From the NCBI GenBank assembly GCA_002007465.1, contig LNAC01000101.1:4364361-4428360 (forward strand): a stretch of 64,000 nucleotides of DNA, written 5' to 3'. Origin of the DNA: Ailurus styani (lineage: Eukaryota; Chordata; Mammalia; Carnivora; Ailuridae). A program made the translations under genes and the position numbers. The notes below the pieces were generated by a model, which had not been told where the DNA came from, made no database searches, and saw only the letters and a list, made by a program, of their open reading frames with translations. Shown here one piece after another: positions 33,060 to 44,479 of the stretch (its first letter is position 1; each line of letters opens with the position of its first letter).

Positions 33060-34950
33060 CCTTTTTCCTAGGAGGTTCTTCCCTAATTCTGTGCAGCGTT
33101 TTCTGAAAGGGAATTTGAAGGGCAGCACTAGCAGGTTATGGAAGATCAAGCCTCATTCCCTTCTGCTTCTTTATAGTCAGTTTCTGAGGACAAGTCCTGA
33201 GTCAAATTCCTTGCTTTGTTCCTTCCTGTCCAGACAACCCTCTGAGACTTTTCCCACTGACAACATTGATTTTGTCCCAGAGTATTTCAAGTTCTCTAGG
33301 TCGGAGGAGCTCACCAGCACAATAACCTGCTCGTGCTGTGGTGAACTTGAGTGTGTCTGGTGGATCTTAGCATTTTCTTTCAGCCCTTCCAAGGACGGAG
33401 GAGGCTCTCTGGGTTTCCTTGTTTGGGAGGAGCAGGTGCAGGAGGGAGAGAGGGCAGGGGTAGCTGCTAAAGGAGGTAACACAGCTGATATCCACATCTC
33501 AAACACAGGGACTGGGAAGGAAGGAGACCCAATACCAGCTCATTCATTCAGCAAATGCTCGAACGTTCGCCAAGCTCTGCAGCCCTGCATGGCTTAGCCT
33601 CGAAGACAGACACACCCACCAATAAGAACCAAGTGCTCAGATGTCTATGCCTGCCACTTAACACTGATCTTTCCCCTTCCCCTTTTAAAATTGGTTATTG
33701 CCAGTAGTCTTTGTAAATGTTTCCTTTAAAGGCTGATTTTCTATGAATCTGTAGTTGATTTGTTTGAATTTTCTAGATAGTCAACCCTATTACCAACAAC
33801 TGATGATGGTTTGGCCTCTTGTTTTCTAATCTTTTTAATGCTCTCTTCCTTTTCTTGTTGTGTGGTTGGCTGGGACCCCCTGCACAATGGTGGGTGAGAG
33901 CTTCCTTAGCTGTTGTCTGGTTCTTGACTCATTGGGAACATGGCAAATGTTTTGCTATTAAATGTGGTATTTGCTGTAGGTTTGGGGTAAAAACTATAAA
34001 TGAAGGACATTTCCAATTCTAGTGATTACCTTGTTCATGATTTTCCTAATAAACTTCATTCATTGTTAAGTTTGACTTCAGTCCCACAGACAGACTCTAA
34101 GACTGAAAATGACCAAAACTCTATCCGTTGGTGACTGGGTAAAGAAAGAATGGTTTGCCCAGGCAACACATTCTCCCTGAGACCAGGAATGCCTGGAGAG
34201 TGTGAGCAGTGGCTAGAAGGCCCATCAGGAAAACTCTGCTGAGGGCATCACACCTATTCCCTCCTGTAAAATCCTATCACTGAACTCTGGGCACATCACT
34301 GCCTTCATTATTAAAGGGAGAGAGCTAGGTTAGATTTCTGGCCATAAGATCCTATGGCTATGAGTCTCTGAGGCTTTAAAAGGGATAGTAAGCTGGAAGG
34401 TAATAAATATTTAAACCCCAAAGTAATCATTCAGTGGTGGGGTTATAGGTAGTTTTTATTTTTCAAAGCTCTTTAGTGTTGTCATATGGTCTTTTTCATG
34501 AAGAGGGGTGTATGTGGGGTGTTTACATGACAAAAGGTACAATACAGCATTCTGGGTTCTGGCTGCAGAAAAAAGGATTGAGAAAACTGGATTTAACAGT
34601 TTGAGTCTGAGGATTACTGAGGGGTGAGTGTCCATGGCTGACCTTCTGTGGCCCAGCTCAGGCTGTTTTTCCATCGTGTTTCTGGGGCATAAGCAAGCTG
34701 CCGTTTGACAGAAAAATGGAAGCTGTGTGCATGGAGCTGTTGCAGAACTGGGCCAAACTGAATGGAAAAGTCTGCTCCTTGTCTGATTTACCAAAGTCTT
34801 TCATCCTGACCCAGCAGCTGGCAAATGGTGGCTTCCCTCCCTCTCTGCCCTGACTTCTTGAAGCCATGCTACATGAGACCAAGTGCAGGACAGCAGAAAC
34901 TCATTCTGAAAACTCAGTCAAGACATATTTCCTTTAATCCTTCATCTACT
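33060..34950. other. Unique intergenic DNA
   Basis: Single-copy DNA with possible weak old repeat traces. A 168-codon open frame (33091-33597, +) shows no domain I recognise and no splice or promoter support. Confidence 0.4.
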
Positions 34951-34954
34951 CTAT

Positions 34955-35185
34955 TGCAAGGTCTTGGCCAAGTGCTCACAGTTCCTGAAGCTGGACAAAC
35001 TGAGTTCAAATTCCAGCTGGACCACTTGCTAGCTATGTGACCTCCATTTTGTCATGAGTAAACCTGGGATAATAATAAACATATCCAGGCTTGTGAAGAT
35101 GAACTGAACTAATCCATGGAAAGGGCTTAGCCTTGTGCCTGGTGCACAGTAAGTAAGTACTCAGTAAGTGTTAGCAGTGGTGATG
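34955..35185 (+). mobile_element. MIR SINE
   Basis: TGAGTTCAAATTCCAGCTGG, CACTTGCTAGCTATGTGACC, then GCCTGGTGCACAGTAAGTAA, GTACTCAGTAAGTGTTAGCA. A full forward MIR, and its 3' end runs straight into the microsatellite. Confidence 0.85.
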
Positions 35186-35695
35186 GTCACAAAGAGGATG
35201 ATGATGGTAGAGATGGCAACGGGGATGGGGATGTTGGTGATGATCATGGTGACAGATAATGACATTGATGGTGATAATGGTGTTGATGATTATAATGGTG
35301 ATGATTATGTTAGTGATAATAGTGATGATGATGGTGGTGGTGGTATTAGTGATAAGTGGTGATGATGATGTGATGGTGGGGTTGGTGATGATGGAGTTGG
35401 TGATGATGGTAATGGTAGTGATAATGGTGATGATGGTGGTGATGATCATGATGGTGATGATGGTGTTAGTGATGCTGTTTTTGATGGTGGTGGTGGTAAG
35501 TGATAAGTGGTGATGATGATGTGATGGGGTTGGCGATGATGGAGTTGGTGATGATGGTGATGGTAGTGATGATGGTGATGATGGCGGTGATGATGCTGGT
35601 GATAATGATCCTGATGGTGATAATGGTGTTAGTGATGATGGTGGTGATGGTGTTAGTGAGGATGAGGGTGATGGTGATTGATAATGAGGATGGTT
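35165..35695 (+). repeat. Large imperfect GAT/GGT trinucleotide-type microsatellite
   Basis: About 530 bases of interrupted (GATGGT/GATGAT/GTGATG)-type repeat. It includes a longer-period repetition: the block GATAAGTGGTGATGATGATG, then TGATGG, occurs near 35350 and near 35501 (period about 150 bp). It produces open frames on both strands (for example 198 codons on the -) that are compositional. Confidence 0.93.
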
Positions 35696-35858
35696 ATAGA
35701 GGTTGTTCTGTGTTGGTCTCAGCTTATCAACAGTGGTGCTATCAGCTAGGACTGTAGGGTTATTCACCTGGGCCTGTGTTACTTGTGGTCAGCCCCTGCA
35801 GATATTTCCCTGACCACAGCCAACGGTGTGGGTGGACCAGCCCGTGTGGTTCTCATGA

Positions 35859-35962
35859 TTGCAAGACACACCTCAGCAATAACCATCCAGGAACTTTGAA
35901 AAAACAAGGTTTATTACTCACAAGTCCTGGAAGGTACACCACACACCCAGGGCCGCACAGCA

Positions 35963-36002
<40 letters not shown>

Positions 36003-36350
36003 AGACCTAAAGCTCTGCCTTTTTGGGGGTCAAGGGTGGGGAGTCTAGGATTTTTCAGGTTCACTATTTATTGACAAATTTAAAATATGGGAGCAGGAAT
36101 TAGGCTGCCAGAAGGGGAAAACAGAATGACTCAAGTGGTCCGTGATCTAGGTCACCCAGGGCTTTCTAATAGAGGAACTTCCTGGGTAGGACAGCCTGGT
36201 TCTTTATCCCATTGTGTAGCTCTGACATGGATGTGTGTGAAAGACATGCCTCAGCCTCAAAAGCTTAGTGTCAGGCACTTATGTTACAATCCAAACAGGG
36301 TCTTCTCAGGCACTCATGCTACAGTGATGGTGATGATTCCTAGTAACACC
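35859..36350 (-). mobile_element. Probable solo or partial ERV-type LTR, antisense
   Basis: On the - strand: TGTTACTAGGAATCATCACC near 36350, a TATA-like CAATAAATAGTGAACC near 36070, a (CT)17 tract, a poly(A) signal inside GAGTAATAAACCTTG near 35917-35923, and an end GAGGTGTGTCTTGCA near 35859. TG...CA ends, TATA and AATAAA in the right order and a 490-bp length fit a class I-like LTR. The exact ends and site duplication are not proven. Confidence 0.5.
35968..36001 (+). repeat. (AG)17 dinucleotide repeat
   Basis: Perfect AG repeat of 34 bases within the LTR-like element. Confidence 0.97.
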
Positions 36351-37000
36351 TATCAACCTATTGGTTGGAAGGAAGGGGTTAACTAATCACTCTCTAAGGC
36401 CCATTCCAGGTGATCTTCTATGGAACATTCTATTCTCCATAGAATCAATCCAAGGGTATTAGCAGCCAGACCCCACATCAGTAGGGCACTGGGGTCCCCT
36501 CTTCAGCCTGAGTTTAGCCTTCGTGGCTCACTTGGTCCATAGAACAAGCAACCGGGCCTGATTTCTACAATGGTGTGCGGTCCTACAGAGATTGAACTGT
36601 GTTGCTTTGTATCATCTGGCATATCCATCTATACTTCTGGGCTAGGGATTTAGGGCACAGTGACCCATGAGCCCTTCCATCTCTCTAGAGAGAGAATAGA
36701 TATTCCCTGTACCTTCGTGGAGGAAATTCCACCTCCCCATGTGCACCTGCTGGATCAGCAGGTTGAGTCCCAGAAGGCCTGAACCCTGTCTGTCTTGGAG
36801 TCAGTGGATTTTACAAGTTTGCCGTCACAGAGCAGAAATTCTAGTTCTTCACTCCTCACCAACAAGACCTGGAATCACCTGCATAGTAACACTGGTACTG
36901 GTCTCTAACTTTATCCCTGTGATTGTCATAGCAACGCTGCAAATCTGGGGATGGTTTTATTACCTGCACGACAATGACCCACTGTCGCCCCATGATGGCT
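36351..37000 (-). other. Unassigned DNA next to the LTR, possibly ERV-derived
   Basis: On the - strand this lies upstream of the LTR-like element, where ERV internal DNA would be. No viral protein motif or long frame is visible, so it may equally be unique DNA. Confidence 0.25.
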
Positions 37001-38600
37001 AATGTTTGCTGAGCACCGCCCTCTCCCAGCCCAGTTGTGGGAGCGGGATGGAAATAGCACTGCTCTGTCTTCATTTTTTATTTCTGGTCGTGTTGATGAC
37101 TGCATGTCCCTGAAGGCGGAAGAGAGGCACAGCAGGGCCGAGCCGCCCACACTCATGGCCACGTACATCACGGCAGCGCTGGGGAGGGAAGGCCACTGGA
37201 AGCCGTTCTTCTAACTTCCGGTGCCCTGGCCTGGTTCCCACCAGCACAGCCTTGCGGAAAGGGGTGTGGGTTCAGCCGATGGAGCAGCCAAGGGCTGAGA
37301 TTGGGAGATCATACCTGGGGTGAAAGGCAAACCTGCAAGATCTGCAGGGAGAGGGGAGCCTGCGAATCACTGACCCTCAATTCTCAGGAGCGTCCTTCCT
37401 TACGCTCTGACACCCTCACTTCATCAGGGGGTGATTGCTATTTACTGTCTTAAGAAAGTTGTTTTCTTTTCTTGTCTGTTTCTCACATAGGAACCTCAGA
37501 GATAGGTGTGCGCAGGGGTTAGGCCCAAGCTGATTACATGAGAAGAGCATAGATTCTGCTTTTAACGGAGTTTAAAAAAAAAACAACAACTACTAACCCA
37601 AGGCGTCCTGATTCCTGTTTGCCCCCTTCTCAGACTAAGTACAACCCAGTCCTGCTGGGTATAAGCAGCCTATCCAGGCAGAATGATTATCAAACTAAAT
37701 GCACTTGACACCTTCTCTGTGCAAGAAGTCTTCCTCACCCTCCAAATCCATTTTTTCCCTTAATGATGGAGCTTTGAAAAAATAGGTCTCAACCCTAAAT
37801 ACATTTTAATGAGCTCCTCATTGGGCATGACCTGGCAGATCTTCCCCATGTGTTGTTCAGAGCTTTCTTTGAACATGTGGGTTGAGGCATCCCTTGAAGA
37901 CGGAATGCTCAAGGTTTTATTAGCCAGACTGCCATCCCTGGAGCCAGTCTCCTGGAGGGCTACAATAAGGATTCTATTGATGAGAATGAGATGAGAAAAC
38001 ACAGAGAAAAGTATCAAGAGAGCTTTAAAACTTCTAAAAGGAAGGCGCAGACCAAGTGCCACCTCCCGAGCGAGTTCCCTGAGTGCTCCCATCCCAGCCA
38101 GACCTTGCGGAGCACTTGGCAGAGCACTTGGCCTTGCAGCTGCCGGCTGGGGGAGGGGGCGCGGGGAGGCCAGGGGCCAGGAGCTCAGGAGCCAGGCGCC
38201 AGGCTGTGACTGACAGCTGCTGCTAGGCATGCAGGCACCCCAGGAGGTCCAGGAGTGGACTTGTTGGACCTGGAATGGCAGAGCAGAGCTGTAGGCACCC
38301 GGAGCTGACCGAGGAGGTTGCTGAACAGGGACGGTCCACCCCGTGCCCTGCCCCTGAGGAGAATGATTGCTATCTCTCCACCCCGCCCATTGGAGACAGG
38401 TATTTGACGCTGGCAAATTAGTCTTCCTCGTACTAATCTGTAAGCTCCCTGGGCGCCAGAGACTCACACAACTCTCCTCCGGGTACTTAGGAGCTTCAGG
38501 TCCTTCTCATAACACCTGCTCCAGGTGCAGAGCACACCAATCAACTCATTAATCAATCACTTTCTCCCCGCTTGCTCCCCGAACCGAACTCCCCAGCAGT
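37000..38600. other. Unique intergenic DNA
   Basis: No recognised repeat. It includes an uninterrupted 235-codon frame on the - strand (37760-38467) of unknown meaning; see findings. Confidence 0.4.
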
Positions 38601-38740
38601 CACTCAACTGACATATTTATCTCTACTAAGGACCTGCCACTGTTCTAGATGCAAAGGATGCCCTGGGAACAGGACAGACAGGTCCCGTCCTCTCCCGGAG
38701 CTGACTCTCCTTGTGGAGAAGAGAAACAACAAGCAAACAA
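38600..38740. mobile_element. Old interspersed repeat fragment
   Basis: GGACCTGCCACTGTTCTAGA, then GGGAACAGGACAGACAGGTC is the same common phrase as at 26235 and 50945. Family not assigned. Confidence 0.4.
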
Positions 38741-40015
38741 ACGCATGGGACGCTTTCAGCGAGGAGTGGGAGCCAAGAAGAATGGAGAGGTGAGCACTGG
38801 GACCCATTCACTGGACCCTCTCCCCTAAGGAGGTGATGGTGGACCTTCCACCTGAATGTTGACAAGGAGACAGGGACAGTGGCGGGGGGGGGAGTGAAGG
38901 GGGAACTCTGTGGGTTCTCGGGGTGCCCCCGATGGGCGCAGCTGCAAGGGATGGGAGCACTATGGAATGCAGGGAACACGGTGTGCTGGCGGGGCGCTCT
39001 GCCTTTCACAAGGGCTCCCACAAACACCCCGTCTCCATTGGCTCCTCACAATAGCTCGGGGAGGCAAGTAGGTTGGGCAAATGAGATTCAAGAATTGACA
39101 AGGTTCACATTATCAATAAATGAAATGGGCTCTCCCCGCCTACCCTACCTTTACAAGAAAGGAAATGAGGACAATTCTTTGTAAAGATTTGCTTCACTCT
39201 GAAATATTCCATGAAATTAGTGGGTTTTGGTAATTAGGACAGTTACAACCGAACAAGACAATGCGGGCTATTGTCTGCTGCGAAGCTCGGCAATAGATTG
39301 TTCGTGTTTGAATAAGGCCCATTTGCTTTGGTGTAAAGGTCAAGGTGTATGTTAAATTGGATTTTTGAGTCTGTTCCAGTGTGTGCCACTTAGCAGGGGA
39401 AAGCAGCCCGCGCACACAGCCCTCCTGCGCTGCATCCAGCCTGACCCACTTAGGCAAAATCAGGGTATGGTGAACCTGAACACGGGACCAGAGGGCAGGC
39501 GCCCCGTGTGTGGGAAGCAGGGTCGCCAGAGTTCCGGGGACCCGCACTGCCAAAGAGAAAGCCTGAAGGAGGACGGGGAGAGGCTGAAACATGCTGGAGA
39601 CCCAGGTGAGGACACACGTCCCACCAACTGGGGCTCGGATCTGGCTTAGTTCTCAAGGTTTCAGGGTAGGACAAGGAATGGTGATGTGAATTTTCTTTCT
39701 CTACCGATCCAGCGGCTCACCCAGGCTGTGGCTGGCTGGAGAGTTCTCTAGACCCTATCAAATGGCACCAATGACCTTGAAAGCCCAAGGATGGGCCCAG
39801 GTCAGGAAGTGGCACTTGCTGCACGCAGACAGGGGATGGCAGGGGGGAATTATAGTCTGAGAGAGAAACCCCGATGCCAGCCAGCCAAGCTTGACTGGGA
39901 AGCACGGTCCTAAAAGGCAGCAGCCACATTCTGAGGACCTACTGTGCGCCAGATCTCTAATGGTTCTATTTCCACATGGCTTCTAATGTAATCTATTTAA
40001 AATTTACATTCGATG
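38740..40015. other. Unique intergenic DNA
   Basis: No repeat recognised. A motif-rich part at 39190-39370 is listed separately. Confidence 0.4.
39190..39370. promoter_or_regulatory. Candidate conserved non-coding element
   Basis: Repeat-free, CpG-poor stretch with an extended nuclear-receptor half-site AAAGGTCAAGGT (39336-39347). Candidate only. Confidence 0.25.
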
Positions 40016-40259
40016 GCAAATATTGATCTCCTCCACTATATGCCATGGGTTGTTCTAGGCACTGGGGGTGGGGAGCAGGGGGAGCAGGAAGACTTTCAAG
40101 AAGGCTTGGTCTTTGTGGGACTTCTAAAAGGGGAAGACAAAGACAACACAGAAACAAAAACATAACATAACTTCAGGTGGTGAAACTATCATCTCTAGCT
40201 TCGATTCCCAGCTGCACTTTGGGGTAGACACTGCCTAGTTGGCCCCAGTGTCTACGTTT

Positions 40260-40600
40260 TTTCCATAGCAGTAGTGACCCATGTTTCACCTGCACGTGCG
40301 GTCACTCAGGACAGAGATTTTATTCTCCCAGACCCTCTTTCTGCTAGGCAGAGCAATTGGCTAAGTTGGGCCAATAGGATGTAAGCGGAAGTCATGTATA
40401 AAATTTTAGGAAGTATCCTTAAAGGCACAGGACATGACCTTCCTCCCTTCCCTCCTTTATGCTGCCTGGAATGTGGATTCAATGACTGGAACTCCAGCAG
40501 CTATCTTGGACCATGAAGGACAATTAAACTATTTTGCTTGGCTTTGGTACTTTAGGGGTTTTATTTCTGTTATTTGCAGCCGAATTGAATCTTAATGAAC
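40260..40600 (+). mobile_element. Old LTR-type repeat, family shared with 57195
   Basis: TAAGTTGGGCCAATAGGATG, then CCTGGAATGTGGATTCAATG, then AACTCCAGCAGCTATCTTGG, then AATTAAACTATTTTGCTTGG. The same order of phrases occurs at 57195-57710 and in part at 51135-51450. It resembles MaLR/MLT-type LTRs. Confidence 0.5.
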
Positions 40601-40690
40601 ATAGTCCCTCTTATTAACTGTGTAACTTTGGACAACTGGCTCAAACCTTCTGAGTCTCCCTATTTCATATGCTTGTGTGTCCGTGGCTTT
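40600..40690 (+). mobile_element. MIR fragment
   Basis: TTAACTGTGTAACTTTGGAC, then AACCTTCTGAGTCTCCC. Confidence 0.55.
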
Positions 40691-40691
40691 C

Positions 40692-40850
40692 AAATTAGAG
40701 CGTGCCTCAGAATTACCTGGAGGTTATTAAAACAGTGCTGTGCCTCACTTGCAAAACTTGTGATTCAGTAGGAACTCAAAATTTTGCATTTCTAGCAAAT
40801 GTTCAGATGCTACTGCTGCTGGCCAGACAGCACACTTTGTAACTGCAGCC
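40692..40850. mobile_element. MER5A-like hAT element
   Basis: TTTCAAATTAGAGCGTGCCT, CAGAATTACCTGGAGG, GTGATTCAGTAGG, TTTGCATTTCTAGCAAATG and GATGCTACTGCTGCTGG in MER5A order, nearly full length. Confidence 0.75.
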
Positions 40851-40854
40851 CCCT

Positions 40855-41555
40855 ATGTGTACCTCCACCCCGTGCTTTGCAGGCCCCTAGGAAGGGACAC
40901 AAAGGAGGTCTAGACTGCACATCCTAGGGTCTTAGCATCTTGTCAGACATGCCACCTATGACTTCTCACCTCTGTGCCTGTTCTTGAGCCTCTGGGGTCC
41001 TGACCCCCGATTCCTAGAAGAGTGAACCTGATTCAAATGCTGTTTACAGAGGGCTGCCACGGAGGGCCTGTGACCTGTGGCCAGCAGGGATCTCTGTGAG
41101 AGCCCGGCCTCTGGCACACTCCTCCACCTGTAAGGAAGTGACCCCCGCTCCAATGAGTCACAGGGTGGCTCATTCCTTGGGCCGTTGGGCAGCAAGCACT
41201 ACCTTCTGGGCCCTCTCTTCTGCCACCATATGTTGTCCTGCCATTTGCAGTGGTGAGTAGGTGGGGACGGCTCCCCGGCCCAGAGCTGCCAGATGGTGAG
41301 CAGGACTGGGACAGGCTCCAGACATGCGCACCTGTCACGGAAATGTCATTCCCATACTTAGGAGTTGCTCGAGAGATAGAGGGGAATTTCTAGGCTGGGA
41401 TGCCCTTTCTCCCCAGGCCACTGAGCGCTGCTCTGCTCAGCGGAGGTGCCCGCCCTCTCGTCTGAGGGCAAGCCTCATCCTCCCCCACGCTCCACCAGCT
41501 TCATCAAAGAAGTGGGCGTTAACTATTAAATTGCGGCTCGGCAGGAGACAATACC
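40855..41555. other. Unique intergenic DNA
   Basis: No feature recognised. Confidence 0.4.
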
Positions 41556-41559
41556 AAGA

Positions 41560-41705
41560 GGACTGGAGATGCACACGCATCCCCGTACTCTTGGCTTGGA
41601 GGGCAGGTGCTGGTGCAAACCCCGACTCTGCCGCTTATTAGTCATGTGACCTTTCTGAGCCTCAGTTTCCTCTTCTGTGAAAGGGGGTAATAACAGTGTC
41701 TGCAC
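41560..41705 (+). mobile_element. MIR SINE
   Basis: CCGACTCTGCCGCTTATTAG, then TCATGTGACCTTTCTGAGCC, then TCAGTTTCCTCTTCTGTGAA. Confidence 0.85.
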
Positions 41706-42164
41706 ACTGCATCAGCCAAGGTGATTGCTCTAAGCAACATAAACCAGCTCTGCTAATATAAACAGGAAAGATAATCCTTATGAGGATAGTGATGTCTGCC
41801 CGGGTGCCAAAGGACAGGCACGAGAATACCGTTAGCAGCACCGTTTGCCGGCATAGTCCCAAACTAGAGACACAGAACCCCCGCGCACAGTAGCATGGGT
41901 AAACTTACCCTTGCAGTCTGCTCCTGCCACAGAGCCAGGAGGAGGAAGAAACCCCAGCTACATACAATGGCTTGAAGGAATCTCCCCATCATGATGCCGG
42001 GTGGAAGAAGTCAGACACGAAGAGAGCGTGACCTGTACGCTTCCGGAAATCCCATTTGGGAGGAGGGGTACAGGGGAGCCTCCAGGGTGTGGCCATGTTC
42101 TGTTTCTTAATTGGGTTCTGGTTCCCAGTGGTGTTCACTTTGTCTGAATGCGCTGAGTTGCCTA

Positions 42165-42285
42165 TTTAGGATCTGTGACCTTCTGGAGCCAGGCCAGCTG
42201 GGTTCAAATCCTAGCTGCTAGCCCTTCATTCTGGGACCCTGGACAAGTTCCTGGACCTCTCTGAGCCCACATCCTCAGCCTGTAC
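42165..42285 (+). mobile_element. MIR SINE
   Basis: CTGGAGCCAGGCCAGCTGGG, TTCAAATCCTAGCTGC, then GGACCCTGGACAAGTTCCTG. Confidence 0.75.
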
Positions 42286-42494
42286 CGCCATCGCCGTCCA
42301 CACTGGACAGCGCCCCAGGAGCCTGGGCCACTCGCCGATGGAGGATCCTGGGGGGTCCCACTCCTTGGCATCACGGCTCCCAACTCAAGGCCAGCATTAG
42401 GTGTCGGCTTGGCCAGCCCTGGGCATGTGTCTGTGCCCAGGCTGCACAGGGGAGGCTGGGAGCAGGGCCCCAGCAGGTGAGCTTTACCCAAAAG

Positions 42495-42638
42495 GTGGGT
42501 GATTCCCCAGACACCCCCTGAGATTCCGATTAACGGATCTGGGGAGAGGCTGAAACACAGCGACTGTTGTTTTTAAGCTCCCCCAATGATTCTAGCGCGA
42601 GTCAGAGTTGCAGATGACTGCCCTGAATCTTCATCTTA
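42495..42638. mobile_element. MER5A-like hAT fragment
   Basis: GATTCCGATTAACGGATCTG, GGGAGAGGCTGAAACACAGC, then TTTTAAGCTCCCCCAATGAT. Diverged. Confidence 0.55.
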
Positions 42639-42655
42639 GAATCCTGAAAACTTTT

Positions 42656-42853
42656 TTTTTAATTTAGGGAGAGAGAGAGAAAGCACTTGAGAGAGGGGGT
42701 GGGTGGGAGGGGCAGAGAGAGAGGGAATCTCAAGCAGACTCCCCACTGAGCACAGAGCCTGCCCTGGGGCTCCATCTCACAAACCCTGAGATCATGACCT
42801 GAGCCCAAATCAAGAGTCAGACACTTAACTGACTGAGCCACGCAGGCAAACCT
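42656..42853 (-). mobile_element. SINEC-type SINE, first of three, with 17-bp TSD
   Basis: Duplication GAATCCTGAAAACTTTT at 42639-42655 and 42854-42870. Head GACTGAGCCACGCAGGC. Confidence 0.93.
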
Positions 42854-42870
42854 GAATCCTGAAAACTTTT

Positions 42871-42911
42871 TAAAAAAATTTTATTTATTTATTTGAAAGA
42901 GAGGGGGGGAG

Positions 42912-42957
<46 letters not shown>

Positions 42958-43114
42958 GAGCATGAATGGGGAGAGGAGCAGAGGGGAAGGGAGAGGGACA
43001 AGCAGACTCTGTGCTGAGCGTGGAGCCCCACATGGGGCTCGATCATGACCTGAGCTGAAATTAAGAGTTGGACGCTTAAGCTTAACTGAATGAGCCATTC
43101 AGGTGCCCCCCCAA
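42871..43114 (-). mobile_element. SINEC-type SINE, second of three, with (AG)n expansion
   Basis: T-rich tail TTTTATTTATTTATTTG, a GA block with about 17 AG units (42920-42953), head GAATGAGCCATTCAGGTGCC. It begins directly at the right-hand duplication of the first copy. Confidence 0.9.
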
Positions 43115-43320
43115 AACAGACATTTATTTATTTGAGAGAGAGCACAAGTAGGTAGAGCGGCAGGCAGAGGCAGAGGGAGAAGCAGGCTCCCTGCTCAGCT
43201 CCCTTCTTCAGCAGGGAGCCTGGTGCGGGGCTCGATCCCAAGACCTTTGGGATCATGACCTGAGCCAAAGGCAGCTGCTTAACTGACTGAGCCACCCAGG
43301 CACCCCCCACCCCCCACAAA
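43115..43320 (-). mobile_element. SINEC-type SINE, third of three
   Basis: Joined to the second copy at CCCCCCCAAAACAGACATTT. Head ACTGAGCCACCCAGGCACCC at right. Confidence 0.9.
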
Positions 43321-43640
43321 AAAAACTTTTTAAAGGGAAACAATGAAATTACCTAATAGCCCCAGAGCCTTCAGATTTTCTGCCCACTGAAATCGCATAC
43401 TAGTAGACCTTGCTTTAAATTTGCCTCACATGTGGTGAGAAAGCTTAGCAAACTCAGCCTTGGGAGATCATTTGCCGAAGGGCTTGTCAGATAAAGCCTG
43501 TTTTCTAAGTGGCATTTAGGTAGTTAAACTATGATTCCGTTTTGCTGTGTCATAACTGCTTTAGATAAATTTCCAAACAAGGTGGAGTTAGGAACAAATA
43601 AAATTGCTGTGTTCGGGAGCATGAAGGAGCTGTTCCGGTG
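43321..43640. promoter_or_regulatory. Candidate conserved non-coding element
   Basis: Repeat-free, CpG-poor, with motifs such as CAGATAAAG (GATA-type) and TGTGTCATAA (bZIP-like). Candidate only. Confidence 0.22.
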
Positions 43641-43864
43641 ACTTTGACGGTCTGGTGATCAGCCAACCACACAAGACCAGGTGCTGTGGGTCTCGACTAT
43701 ACTTGGGTTTCATGGAGCATTAAAAAGAAATAAGGAAGTGAGGAGGAAAGTCAGCTAATTCTGGGAACGAAGCTGAGATTGCTGTAACTGGGGACTGGCC
43801 AGGTCATTGCTACTTTCTTGAGCCATTTCTGGCCATTTTCCCCTTTCCGCAGTCAGAAGATGTG

Positions 43865-44285
43865 ACCCGTAACAGTTTCCCAAGGCTGCCATGATCAACG
43901 ACATAAACCAGTTGGCTCGCAATGACACAAAATTATCCTCTTGTCGTTCTGGAAGCCAGGGGTCTGAAATCAAAGTGTCGGCAGGGCTGGACTCACTCTG
44001 GAAGCTCTAGGAAAAGATCCTTCCTTGCCTCTCCCAGCAGCGGGTGGCTCTGGGCATGCTTGAGATGTGGCTGAACCCCTCTAGTCTCTGCCTTTATCTT
44101 CGTGGCTGCTGTGTGCCGTTCCTCTTCTCATGTAAGGATACCGCCATTGAACTTGGGGCCCACCTGGGTAGTCCGTGATGCCCCAAGATCCCTCGTTACA
44201 CCTGCAAAGACCCTGTTTCCAAATACGGTCACCTTCATAGGTCTGGCTTATGATGTATCTTGGAGGGTGGGGGGAGCACTACACT
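43865..44285 (+). mobile_element. Old interspersed repeat, probably LTR-type
   Basis: GTTTCCCAAGGCTGCCATGA, TCTGGAAGCCAGGGGTCTGA, AATCAAAGTGTCGGCAGGGC, GAAAAGATCCTTCCTTGCCT, GGGCCCACCTGGGTAGTCCG and AAAGACCCTGTTTCCAAATA match, in order, a very common mammalian repeat. I cannot name its family with certainty. Confidence 0.6.
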
Positions 44286-44479
44286 GCCTTTGTTCAAAGT
44301 TCGTTTCTACGTTGAACCTAGATTGGTTCGGGGTTCTGACTCTGGGAGTGTGGTTTGACTCAGCGCTGGATTTCCGATCTGGGCAAAATATCTGCTTCTG
44401 AATGGCCAATCTTAGAGATGGCCTCCAGTGACCAGGGTCAGTGCTCTGCTTCTGGAAGGTTAAAATAAAAGGAGGGAGG

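Noticed and set aside
33091..33597. 168-codon + strand frame after the MLT1 LTR
   Set aside because: No domain recognised and no promoter or splice evidence. Could be checked for frame conservation.
35171..35767. 198-codon Ser/Thr/Ile/Pro-rich frame on the - strand
   Set aside because: Pure consequence of the GAT/GGT microsatellite.
36351..37000. ERV envelope or polymerase remnant
   Set aside because: Position next to an LTR-like element suggested it, but no frame or protein motif supports it.
42920..42953. CRISPR-like or other structured repeat at the AG tract
   Set aside because: A simple dinucleotide expansion inside a SINE. No spacers, and the genome is mammalian.
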